Of a stretch of DNA of 7,210 bases, positions 1 to 6,716 are shown one piece after another. Numbering within the stretch: position 1 is the first letter of the stretch; the number at the start of each line of letters is the position of its first letter. Origin of the DNA: Planctomycetota bacterium (GTDB lineage: Bacteria; Planctomycetota; UBA8108); contig PAOC01000106.1 of NCBI GenBank assembly GCA_002708465.1, positions 1 through 7,210 of the forward strand. Reading direction: 5' to 3'. The notes under the pieces are model-generated. The model worked only from the letters and a program-made list of their open reading frames with translations. It did no database searches and had not been told where the DNA came from. A program made the translations under genes and the position numbers.

Positions 1-1
1 T

Positions 2-481
2 GGACTGGTCAACTCCAGCCAGCTTCCCGAGCCGATCTTCACTCCATCGACCAAGGAGGAAGAGGGACACGATGAGAATATTCCGTTCGAGACCATGGTT
101 GAGATCCTTGGCCAGGAGCGGGCGGACGAGATGAAGGCGAAGAGCCTGGAGGTCTACTTCAAGGCCGCTGAATACGCTCGCACCCGCGGGATCATCATTG
201 CTGATACCAAGTTCGAGTGGGGCGTGCGTCCGTCGACAGGCGAGCTTGTTCTCGCAGATGAGGTTCTCACTCCGGACTCCTCCAGGTTCTGGCCCATGGA
301 TCTCTATGAGCCCGGCAAGTCGCAACCATCCTTTGACAAGCAATACGTACGGGACCATCTCCTGTCGACCGACTGGGACAAGGCTCCGCCGGCTCCAAAG
401 CTTCCGGACGAGGTGACAGGCCATACAACCACGAAGTATCGCGAGATATTCGAGTTGTTGACCGGCCGGGATTGGAGCTGA
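2..481 (+). CDS. purC: Phosphoribosylaminoimidazole-succinocarboxamide synthase (SAICAR synthase), 3' part
   Basis: The 5' end lies outside the window; 159 codons remain, in frame from base 2. The enzyme joins CAIR and aspartate with ATP to give SAICAR, a cytosolic step of de novo purine synthesis. The visible part opens with a family motif reading LPEPIFTPSTK followed by GHDENI. About 30 codons on comes a helix rich in K and E, then GIIIADTKFEWG (bases 188-223), which matches the second SAICAR synthase signature with Trp where Phe is usual. Next is DEVLTPDSSRFWP and then GKSQPSFDKQYVRD. This arrangement is that of the longer ADE1-like form rather than the shorter E. coli form. The stop is TGA at 479-481. 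purE follows after 58 bases on the same strand and supplies the substrate, so a shared operon is likely. No terminator is evident in the gap. Confidence 0.97.
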   Translation, partial: GLVNSSQLPEPIFTPSTKEEEGHDENIPFETMVEILGQERADEMKAKSLEVYFKAAEYARTRGIIIADTKFEWGVRPSTGELVLADEVLTPDSSRFWPMDLYEPGKSQPSFDKQYVRDHLLSTDWDKAPPAPKLPDEVTGHTTTKYREIFELLTGRDWS

Positions 482-539
482 CAGCGTTCGTCGGTTTTCT
501 CACGTAAAATAAAACTAAACAGCTTGAGGCGAGGTAGAG

Positions 540-1049
540 ATGGATAAGCGAGTCCTGATCCTGATGGGGAGCGATTCAGATCTTGATATCATGACAGGTG
601 CGCTCAAGTGCCTGAAAGAATTCGAGGTAGGCTACCAGGTGTGCGTGTGTTCGGTTCACCGGTCGCCTGAAAAAGCGCTCGGCCTGGCGGCCTCGGCCCG
701 AGATGAGGGCTTCCGGGTAATCATTGGCGGGGCGGGGGGCGCGGCGCATCTTGCCGGAGCTCTTGCCGCTAAGACAACCCTCCCGGTGATCGGGGTTCCA
801 ATCGAGAATGGCGCCCTGCATGGAGTCGATGCGCTCTATTCGACTGTTCAGATGCCTCCCGGCGTTCCGGTCGCGACCGTTGCTGTCAACGGAGCGCAGA
901 ACGCGGCGATCCTGGCGGTCCAGATGCTGGCGCTTTCCGATGACCGTCTCGCCGAGGCGATGACGGCGTATAAGGGCCGCCTTGTTGAGCAGGTAGAGGC
1001 CAAGGATGCCAGGGCCCGTGAACGTCTGGAGAGCGAAGGGCTCTCATGA
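540..1049 (+). CDS. purE: N5-carboxyaminoimidazole ribonucleotide mutase, class I PurE
   Basis: PurE moves the carboxylate of N5-CAIR to carbon 4, giving CAIR, the substrate of the PurC encoded just upstream. The length, 169 residues, is usual for the bacterial stand-alone enzyme. The nucleotide-binding GSDSD loop is at residues 10-14. The catalytic His-Arg pair is at H40-R41 in SVHRSPE; Arg here, not Lys, marks class I. The GAGGAAHL loop at 64-71 carries the second His, H70, and STVQMPPGVPVATVAV lies at 101-116. Three positions differ from the usual class I pattern: V39 for Ala, S42 for Thr and A72 for the Pro of HLPG. Class I enzymes normally need PurK, which is not in this window. The ATG follows a purine-rich GAGGCGAGGTAGAG stretch. 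The TGA stop overlaps the mtnA start as ATGA. Confidence 0.97.
   Translation: MDKRVLILMGSDSDLDIMTGALKCLKEFEVGYQVCVCSVHRSPEKALGLAASARDEGFRVIIGGAGGAAHLAGALAAKTTLPVIGVPIENGALHGVDALYSTVQMPPGVPVATVAVNGAQNAAILAVQMLALSDDRLAEAMTAYKGRLVEQVEAKDARARERLESEGLS
1029..1045 (+). promoter_or_regulatory. Hairpin presenting the mtnA Shine-Dalgarno in its loop
   Basis: GAGAGC (1029-1034) and GCTCTC (1040-1045) form a perfect 6-bp stem around the loop GAAGG. The loop, together with the first G of the 3' arm, makes GAAGGG, a good Shine-Dalgarno five bases before the mtnA ATG at 1046. The 3' arm ends on the base before that ATG. The hairpin lies inside the last codons of purE, so ribosomes finishing purE would melt it. 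The symmetry and position are seen in the sequence; a role in coupling mtnA translation to purE is inferred. Confidence 0.5.
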
Positions 1050-2167
1050 GTCCTTCATCTTCTCGGACGGCTCGTGCCGCCCGCGCGGATGCCGCGGGTC
1101 ATATGCTTACGCTGAGATGGGTTGGCGGTCCTGGAGGCTATCTCTCCCTGCTCGACCAGACGCTCCTTCCCGCCAGGGTGAAATACCTTCGTATTCGTGA
1201 GCTCTCCGTGGTTATCGATGCCATTCGCCGCCTGGCGGTGCGCGGAGCTCCGGCGATCGGAGTCGCGGCGGCCTATGGGGTGGTCCTCGGTCTGAGAGAT
1301 GCGGCGCCCACTTCCGCCGCCGGTGCCAGGAGAAGCTTTGCGAGAGTCAAGAAACGCCTGGCAGGGTCCAGGCCGACCGCGGTCAACCTCTTCTGGGCGC
1401 TTGACCGGATGGAGGCTCGTGCCGAGGCCCTGGAGGCCGAGGGCGCTTCTTTTCCGGAGCTTCTGCGAGGTCTTCTCGATGAGGCGATCGAGATTCACGA
1501 GGAGGACCAGCGTCTCTGCCGGGCGATCGGGCGCCATGGCCAGAAGCTGCTTCGAAGCGGCTGGAGCGTACTGACGCATTGCAACGCGGGCGCCCTGGCG
1601 ACCGGCGGCATGGGTACGGCGCTCGCGGTGATTTACAGCGCCGTAGAAAAAGGAAAGAAGATCAGGGTTTTCGCTGATGAAACCCGTCCGCTGCTGCAGG
1701 GGGCCAGGCTGACAAGCTGGGAGCTTCGCAGGGCGGGGGTCGATGTCACGGTAGCATGCGATAACGCGGCCGCCTCGTTGATGGGCGCCGGGCAGGTCCA
1801 ATGCGTGGTCGTCGGTGCCGATCGGATCGCATCCAATGGAGATGTGGCGAATAAGATCGGAACCTACGGCGTCGCGGTGCTTGCGCGCGAGCATGACATA
1901 CCTTTTTACGTTGCGGCTCCCAGCTCGACCTTTGATCCGCACACCGCCAGCGGAGCCGGCATCCCCATCGAGCAGCGATCGAACCTTGAGGTTACGGCGG
2001 GATTCGGCAGGAAGACGGTTCCTCCCGGGGTCGATGTATACAACCCGGCCTTCGACGTTACGCCGGCTCGGTACGTGACGGGTTTTATTACCGAGCAGGG
2101 TCTCCTGGAGCCGCCCTTTAAACGAAATATTTCCGGGCTATTCAGGACTGCCGCCACCCACGGATAA
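1046..2167 (+). CDS. mtnA: S-methyl-5-thioribose-1-phosphate isomerase
   Basis: MtnA converts methylthioribose 1-phosphate to methylthioribulose 1-phosphate in the methionine salvage pathway. Some family members also act on 5-deoxyribose 1-phosphate from 5'-deoxyadenosine. It belongs to the eIF2B alpha/beta/delta-like family. Family blocks in order are LLDQTLLP (35-42), RGAPAIGVAAAYG (66-78), THCNAGALATGG (177-188) with catalytic Cys179, FADETRPLLQGARLTSWEL (209-227), VVVGADRIASNGDVANKIGT (254-273) with catalytic Asp259, and IPIEQR (306-311). The 373 residues include about 19 Ser/Arg/Ala-rich residues before M20, where family similarity begins. The start at 1046 is kept because it has a Shine-Dalgarno and an ATGA overlap with purE. 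The alternative ATG at 1103 has neither. No other methionine-salvage gene is in the window. The stop is TAA, and the next gene begins 24 bases on. Confidence 0.96.
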   Translation: MSPSSSRTARAARADAAGHMLTLRWVGGPGGYLSLLDQTLLPARVKYLRIRELSVVIDAIRRLAVRGAPAIGVAAAYGVVLGLRDAAPTSAAGARRSFARVKKRLAGSRPTAVNLFWALDRMEARAEALEAEGASFPELLRGLLDEAIEIHEEDQRLCRAIGRHGQKLLRSGWSVLTHCNAGALATGGMGTALAVIYSAVEKGKKIRVFADETRPLLQGARLTSWELRRAGVDVTVACDNAAASLMGAGQVQCVVVGADRIASNGDVANKIGTYGVAVLAREHDIPFYVAAPSSTFDPHTASGAGIPIEQRSNLEVTAGFGRKTVPPGVDVYNPAFDVTPARYVTGFITEQGLLEPPFKRNISGLFRTAATHG

Positions 2168-2190
2168 GCTCATCCCGAGAGGTAAAAAGA

Positions 2191-2505
2191 ATGGACCAGG
2201 TGAAATTCAGTCAGCTGGAGAAGATTCTCATGGAGAAGGCCGGCGCTGCCGAATCCGGCCGCGGAGGGGTGCTGTCGCACCTCCTGGTTGGGGCGGTTGC
2301 AGGCGCGCTGCTGGTTTATGCGTATCTCGACGGGATTTCTTCCACGGTTATATTCTGGGTGACCCTCTGCTACGTCATCCTGACCACCCTGCAGAGAGTC
2401 GCCTCGAGTTGGGCGATCGCCACCCACAAGCTGCTTGTGAGAAAGCTCGTGCGGCACGCAGCCGATACAGGTCGAAAAATTCAATCCGACAGCCCGGCGG
2501 ACTGA
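2191..2505 (+). CDS. Small two-helix inner-membrane protein of unknown function
   Basis: I do not recognise this 104-residue protein. It has a charged amphipathic N-terminus (residues 1-25) with a Gly-rich stretch. Two hydrophobic segments follow, at about 28-46 and 52-68, joined by a very short turn around Asp47-Gly48. The C-terminal tail is basic (HKLLVRKLVRH, 79-89) and then polar. By the positive-inside rule both ends should face the cytoplasm, giving a helical hairpin in the inner membrane. The ATG is preceded by GAGAGG at 2177-2182 with 8-base spacing, which is strong support for real translation. It lies 23 bases after mtnA on the same strand and is probably co-transcribed with purC-purE-mtnA. 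Nothing ties it functionally to purine or methionine metabolism. Its TGA stop directly abuts the stop of the convergent comEC. Confidence 0.85.
   Translation: MDQVKFSQLEKILMEKAGAAESGRGGVLSHLLVGAVAGALLVYAYLDGISSTVIFWVTLCYVILTTLQRVASSWAIATHKLLVRKLVRHAADTGRKIQSDSPAD
2471..2501 (-). terminator. Weak candidate intrinsic terminator for comEC
   Basis: Read on the minus strand just past the comEC stop, TCCG and CGGA (plus-strand 2498-2501 and 2485-2488) can pair as a 4-bp stem with a 9-base loop. TTGAATTTTT follows, which is a reasonable U-tract. The stem is short, so the call is weak. It would lie inside the 3' end of the convergent small membrane-protein gene. Confidence 0.2.
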
Positions 2506-4971
2506 TCATCTGTCTACATAGCTCGTTTTAATACCGGCGGTATTCCATTCATTTTGAATGCTGCCGCCTCGCCAGGTGGCGTAGGTTTTGATGCCCGAAC
2601 GTTCAATCCGGAGCAGCGTCTCTTCGGCTTGTCCTTGACCGTCCCCGGAAACTACCACGGTCGTGGGGGAGACCTTTTCCAGCAAGGTGTCATAGAGACG
2701 GTTACTTCTTCCATGGTGGGGGAGGATGAGGATCTCGGAATTGAGATCTTCTCCTGTTTCAAAAAGCCTGGCCAGTCCGTCTTCTTCAAGGTCGCCAAGG
2801 CAGAGGATCCGTTTTTGTCCGATTTCGATGAAGAAAGAGAGGGACATCTCGTTGGCATGTTGAACCAGGGGCAGGTTTTCAGTCTGATCCGGGTAGATAA
2901 TGCGCAGAACGATATCTTCCGGTCCGGGCAGGCGCAACAGCTGTCCTCTTCGAACCTTGCTGACGAGGACTCCTTTTTTTCGCGCATCGGCGAGAAGCTT
3001 TTCGCCGTATTCTTCCCGCTCGAAATGTTCCGAGCAGAATACTTCTCCGACATCCAGTGATCTCGTAAGTACGGGCAGCGCTCCGGCATGGTCGACATGC
3101 GGATGGGTCAGGATGATTCCATCAATTCGTCGATGGCCTTTGTCGAGAAGTGAGCGCGCGAGACGCCAGCTTCCCGTCCGGGTTTTTCCGCAGGCATCAA
3201 TCAGGAATGCTCTCTTGCTCCCGGGGAGCTCCAGCAACGCGGCCGACCCCGCTCCAGCATCAAGGTGGATCAGTCTCGGGTTATTTTCGTTACCGGCGGT
3301 CAGGCTCAAAATGAGGGCGACGGGGAGGATCAGGATGGACAACAGCAGGGCGGCTCCTCGTGTTTTCTTTGATATTCCCGCGCCAAGCAGAAGGTAGAAG
3401 ATAGAGACCGTGGTGAATCCCGGCGGAGGCAGGTTGAAGCAATGTCCCGGGATGTTTCGTGAAAAAACAAGCAGGCCATTCAACATCCGCGCAAATACGG
3501 TTGCTGCATCCGCAGCCAGGAAGCCGGCCTCTATCCAGATGAATCCCAGGAGGATGCTGGAAAGGCCGAGCAGCAGGCTCACAGCTATCAGCGGGTAGAG
3601 ACAGACGGAAAGCAGGGGGGCAGCCGGATGGACCCGGTGGAAATGCGTCGCGATCAGGGGCGCGGTCACGGCTGTGGATATTACCGCAACCCAGAGACTG
3701 TCTTTAATATGGGAGAAGAGAGCTGAACCCAACCTTGAATAAGCGCCCGCCGGCTTTGGAGGGATCAGCAGGCGACTTCTTTCGCGTAAGTCATTTGCTC
3801 GCATCGAGCTCCAGCCCAGGATGGCGATGGTCGCGATAAAGGATAGCTGAAAGCCGGGTTCGCTGATGCTCAAGGGCTCAGTGACGAGCAGGGCGAGGAG
3901 TGTCCATCCAAGCGTGTCGAGGGCTCGCGGCAATCTACCCGCCGCCTGCAGAAGCAGGTGCAGCCCGATCATTATCGCGGCTCGCAACACCGGGGTGTTG
4001 GCGCCGCTGAGAAGGACGAAAAGGCCAAGCACCATAAGACGCAGTATGGTTTTTCCCTTCTGCGGAAAGGGTATTCGCATTGCGAATGCCATGATGAGGC
4101 CAACGTGCAGTCCGCTGATGGCGAGGAAATGGGCCGTTCCCGTTTCGACAAAGAGGCGGCTCAGCTCCTGGTCCAGCAATCGTTTTTCGCCTGTGATCAG
4201 AGCACAGAAGAGCCCCTGCTCTTGATCCGAATACAGTTTTCTGATGAGGTTCACAACAGGCCAGCGAATACGCAGTCCCAGGGAGGGCCGAGAGGGCGGC
4301 TCCTGATGGAAGGTGAGCGAACCAGGCAATGACTGGATGATGGCAGCCGGTGTATTTTTTCGGGCTGGGGCGCATGGAGAAAACCGAGGGTAGATCTTTC
4401 CTTGGACCTCGACCGAGACGCCCGGCCTGAGCCCGGCCGGAAGCCGGTCTCCTTTTATCCCGGCCCGAACGAGGTAGAGTTGTCCGGGGGTAGAAGTCTT
4501 CAATTTGAATTCGGCATACATGGAGCCCCCGCTATCGCTGGGGAACCGTTGAGGGCGCAATATTGGCAGGTCCGAAACGGTGCCCCTGACGGTTCCAGGG
4601 AGAGCTTTCTGTCGTAAAACATGGGTTGCCTGGGTGCGGGTTTTTATCCAGGGGGTCTGAGCCGATTCATGGCTAAACCACCCAAGTCCGCAGATGAGGT
4701 AGAGCCACGCGATTTTCTTTTTTGCGGGACGAGCCAGCCGGGGCTTGAGAAGCCGGCGGGTCGCAATCCAGCCGCCGTAATTCAGGGAGATGAGGGCGGC
4801 GGCCGCAAGGCTGGCCTGTACCGAGCAGGCTGAGAGCGATGTTCCAAAAGCGAATGCCAGTCCAGCCTCAATCCCCGAGGGAATCGCGCCGGGTTGAACA
4901 GAAGTGATATTCCCCTGTTCAGGAAGGTTTCGCTCTGGATAAATGAGCTGCCGATTGGGGGCCTGGGCCAT
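2506..4971 (-). CDS. comEC: ComEC/Rec2 DNA-uptake channel protein
   Basis: ComEC forms the inner-membrane channel that passes single-stranded DNA into the cytoplasm in natural transformation. At 821 residues it is close to the usual size. It has hydrophobic segments near 33-62 and 87-99, then a mostly soluble stretch at about 120-220 matching the OB-like N-terminal domain. The polytopic competence domain runs from about 245 to 555. Its hallmark is at 259-292, from LITGEKRLLDQELSRLF through TGTAHFLAISGLHVGLIMA. A C-terminal metallo-beta-lactamase-like domain (about 565-821) keeps HPHVDH at 623-628, GDLEEDG at 726-732 and PHHG at 751-754. All metal ligands expected of an active hydrolase seem present; a nuclease role for this domain in the family is proposed. 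The ATG at 4971 is the first start after an in-frame TAA at 5020-5022, but no clear Shine-Dalgarno precedes it. No other competence gene is visible. Confidence 0.96.
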   Translation of the reverse strand: MAQAPNRQLIYPERNLPEQGNITSVQPGAIPSGIEAGLAFAFGTSLSACSVQASLAAAALISLNYGGWIATRRLLKPRLARPAKKKIAWLYLICGLGWFSHESAQTPWIKTRTQATHVLRQKALPGTVRGTVSDLPILRPQRFPSDSGGSMYAEFKLKTSTPGQLYLVRAGIKGDRLPAGLRPGVSVEVQGKIYPRFSPCAPARKNTPAAIIQSLPGSLTFHQEPPSRPSLGLRIRWPVVNLIRKLYSDQEQGLFCALITGEKRLLDQELSRLFVETGTAHFLAISGLHVGLIMAFAMRIPFPQKGKTILRLMVLGLFVLLSGANTPVLRAAIMIGLHLLLQAAGRLPRALDTLGWTLLALLVTEPLSISEPGFQLSFIATIAILGWSSMRANDLRERSRLLIPPKPAGAYSRLGSALFSHIKDSLWVAVISTAVTAPLIATHFHRVHPAAPLLSVCLYPLIAVSLLLGLSSILLGFIWIEAGFLAADAATVFARMLNGLLVFSRNIPGHCFNLPPPGFTTVSIFYLLLGAGISKKTRGAALLLSILILPVALILSLTAGNENNPRLIHLDAGAGSAALLELPGSKRAFLIDACGKTRTGSWRLARSLLDKGHRRIDGIILTHPHVDHAGALPVLTRSLDVGEVFCSEHFEREEYGEKLLADARKKGVLVSKVRRGQLLRLPGPEDIVLRIIYPDQTENLPLVQHANEMSLSFFIEIGQKRILCLGDLEEDGLARLFETGEDLNSEILILPHHGRSNRLYDTLLEKVSPTTVVVSGDGQGQAEETLLRIERSGIKTYATWRGGSIQNEWNTAGIKTSYVDR
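2530..2560. repeat. Two adjacent perfect short inverted repeats at the convergent gene ends
   Basis: AATACC-GGC-GGTATT (2530-2544) is followed after one base by CATTC-ATTTT-GAATG (2546-2560). Both have fully complementary arms, 6 and 5 bp. They lie 25 bases past the stop of the small membrane-protein gene and inside the last codons of comEC. For the plus-strand transcript they could form an end-of-message structure, but the run of T after the first stem is weak (CCATTCATTTT). A terminator role is therefore only a possibility. Confidence 0.3.
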
Positions 4972-5051
4972 CTGGAGAGAGGGGCTCGGGCGGTGTTTGC
5001 GGGGGCGGCGGCGTGGTGATTATGAGACCCCGGCGAGGGTTTCGCAGAGAA
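4972..5051. other. Intergenic gap between the TPR lipoprotein gene and comEC
   Basis: These 80 bases separate two minus-strand genes. The stretch is G-rich on the plus strand. It has no convincing Shine-Dalgarno for comEC, no strong terminator and no clear promoter. A 5-bp inverted repeat (CAGAG-AATTA-CTCTG, 5045-5059) spans the TAA stop of the upstream gene but lacks a U-tract. A lone CATAAT (minus strand, 5019-5024) has no matching -35. Read-through from the lipoprotein gene into comEC is plausible. Confidence 0.4.
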
Positions 5052-6716
5052 TTACTCTGATTCGACAACCCTGAGCAGGATGGATTTGACCAGGTTGGTG
5101 TCCCTGGTCCGCGGGTCCTGCTGGAACCAGACGGGACGCCCCTGCTTGTCAATAATGAGGAACGTGGCGCTGCCGACAAAAACTCCCCAGGAGCGGAAAA
5201 GCTTCCTGCCGGTGAGGTCCGGATCAAACCCCGCCGCCCCGGTATAGCCTGTTCCAGCGAGCTCCTGTCGCAGGCTTTCGAGCTGTTCGTCTATGTTTTT
5301 CGCGCTCTTGAAGAAGTGAACCGCCACCATCTCCATTTCATCGTTGGCCTCGGCAAATTCTCCAATGTTAGCCAGGAAGGTCGCAGAGCGGGTGTCTTCA
5401 GCGCCGCGGAAGATGAGCCCGACAACCTTGCCGGTTGATTCTTTAAGCCGGGTGCGCTTCTGCGTAACCCACATTTCTCCAAGCTCGAAATCAGCCGGGG
5501 CCGGACGCAGGGCGATCTTCTTGATGAAGCCCAGGGCGTTTTCCGAGCGTTGGCGGTAGATGTTGATGGCCGGTTTCAGGGCGCGCCCTCTTTTCTCGAG
5601 GGCTGCCTGCAGCTTGTTGATTTCCGTGACGTGCGAGTCAAAGGCATCCCGGGCCTCGTCCATCCGGCCCAGGGCCATCAGGGAGTAGCCCTTGCGGAAG
5701 CCATTGAAGGCAAGGTAACGCGAGTACGCTTCTTTTGTTTTGAGGGAATATTGATCGCTCCTGGCTCGTGCCGGGTAGTCCTGGAGCACGCTCTCAGCCG
5801 AACGCAGGAGACCCGCGCAGTCGCCCTTGGCTTCGTAGAGCTTCCACCGGGTCTCGCCGAGGGTGGGGAAGTCAGGGCTTTTCCGCGCTTGCGCAGTCGC
5901 CATCTTTTCTTCGACCAGCTTGACGCCCGCGTCGTATTCCTCGAGATCCGAGAGAACCCGTCCGAGGGCGGCGGTCAGCACAGGGCTGCGGGGGCTGCTG
6001 GGGTAGGTCTTGAGATAGTTGAGGTAATCGTCCCTGGCTTTCCGGGGCTCCTTCAGGTTCGTATGAGCCCATGCGCAGATCTCGATCGCGGAGGGCTTCA
6101 GTTCGGATGAGTTCTTGAGGCCGTCGACAGCCATGCTCGCATGACCAATCACCCGCTTATAAAAGGGGGCCATTTTTCTGTCGAGATCTTCGGTGGTGAA
6201 CCTGGCTCCGTCTTTCGACATGTCATTGATGACCTGTGTTCGAACACGCGAGCTGATGAGCTGGAGGAATTTTGACTGATAGAAACGAAGCTCGGTTGAG
6301 ATGGGACCGTACGCGCAGTTAGAGAGGTACTTTTCGCAATCGACGATGGCCTTCTCGATATTATTGGCGAGCTGATCAGCCTGGGCTGGTTTCAGGGCTC
6401 TGAGATCTTCAGGAATGCTCTGGTATATCGGGGTGATTTTTTTCAGGTAGGATTCGCAACTCTCTGCCGGGTCATCAGGTTCCTTGCTTCCATTCGAGGC
6501 GGTATTTGGTGTGGAAGTGTCAATTCCTGGTGCGGCATTGCCTCCTGCCTCCGTTGCACGGCCGATTTCGTCTTCTTTGGGCTCAACAGGCGTATTCTGC
6601 TTTACGCAGGAGCAAACCAAGAGGGTGAGAAAGGCCATAGCCGCCGTATTTCGGATTCCGCTTCCTGCGCAGTCTGAAACCCGGCTCAAGATCTTTAACA
6701 TATTACAAATAAACAA
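5052..6716 (-). CDS. TPR-type lipoprotein with a degenerate thioredoxin/TlpA-like C-terminal domain
   Basis: This 554-residue protein is predicted to be exported; its function is unknown. Residues 1-37 look like a lipoprotein signal: a basic region with K, R and R, the hydrophobic core MAFLTLLV, and a lipobox VCSC with Cys37 as likely acylation site. A Pro/Thr/Asn/Glu-rich linker follows to about residue 80. Then comes a long helical region with TPR-like helix pairs, clearest at about 210-270 and 335-367. The last 130 residues (about 423-554) match a TlpA-type thioredoxin fold: GKVVGLIF, then GEFAEANDEMEMVAVHF, then ATFLIIDKQGRPVW. The usual CxxC is replaced by DTRS (441-444) and the cis-Pro position by Ser516, so it should not be redox-active. 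Five further Cys lie in the helical part (87, 127, 134, 214, 300). The start is TTG at 6716, with GAAGGAA six bases upstream. TTG 6731 and ATG 6701 are alternatives with no good ribosome site. Confidence 0.85.
   Translation of the reverse strand: MFICNMLKILSRVSDCAGSGIRNTAAMAFLTLLVCSCVKQNTPVEPKEDEIGRATEAGGNAAPGIDTSTPNTASNGSKEPDDPAESCESYLKKITPIYQSIPEDLRALKPAQADQLANNIEKAIVDCEKYLSNCAYGPISTELRFYQSKFLQLISSRVRTQVINDMSKDGARFTTEDLDRKMAPFYKRVIGHASMAVDGLKNSSELKPSAIEICAWAHTNLKEPRKARDDYLNYLKTYPSSPRSPVLTAALGRVLSDLEEYDAGVKLVEEKMATAQARKSPDFPTLGETRWKLYEAKGDCAGLLRSAESVLQDYPARARSDQYSLKTKEAYSRYLAFNGFRKGYSLMALGRMDEARDAFDSHVTEINKLQAALEKRGRALKPAINIYRQRSENALGFIKKIALRPAPADFELGEMWVTQKRTRLKESTGKVVGLIFRGAEDTRSATFLANIGEFAEANDEMEMVAVHFFKSAKNIDEQLESLRQELAGTGYTGAAGFDPDLTGRKLFRSWGVFVGSATFLIIDKQGRPVWFQQDPRTRDTNLVKSILLRVVESE

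Noticed and set aside
505..510. TAAAAT as a -10 box for a separate purE promoter
   Set aside because: No reasonable -35 at 16-18 bases, and the 58-base gap is A-rich in any case. Co-transcription with purC is simpler.
1055..1942. 295-codon minus-strand open frame opposite mtnA
   Set aside because: It lies wholly antisense to mtnA, whose family motifs are unmistakable. The translation is Arg/Gly-rich with no domain, as expected of a shadow frame in G+C-rich coding DNA.
2170..2484. 104-codon minus-strand frame opposite the small membrane protein
   Set aside because: The plus-strand frame has a strong ribosome site and clean membrane topology; the minus-strand frame has neither.
5019..5024. 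CATAAT on the minus strand as a comEC promoter
   Set aside because: No -35-like hexamer at a usable spacing, so a single near-match is not enough.
5045..5059. CAGAG-AATTA-CTCTG as a terminator of the lipoprotein gene
   Set aside because: Only a 5-bp stem, it overlaps the stop codon, and no U-tract follows on the minus strand.
5550..6110. 186-codon plus-strand open frame inside the lipoprotein gene
   Set aside because: It is antisense to the helical region of the lipoprotein, has no recognisable domain and no convincing ribosome site.
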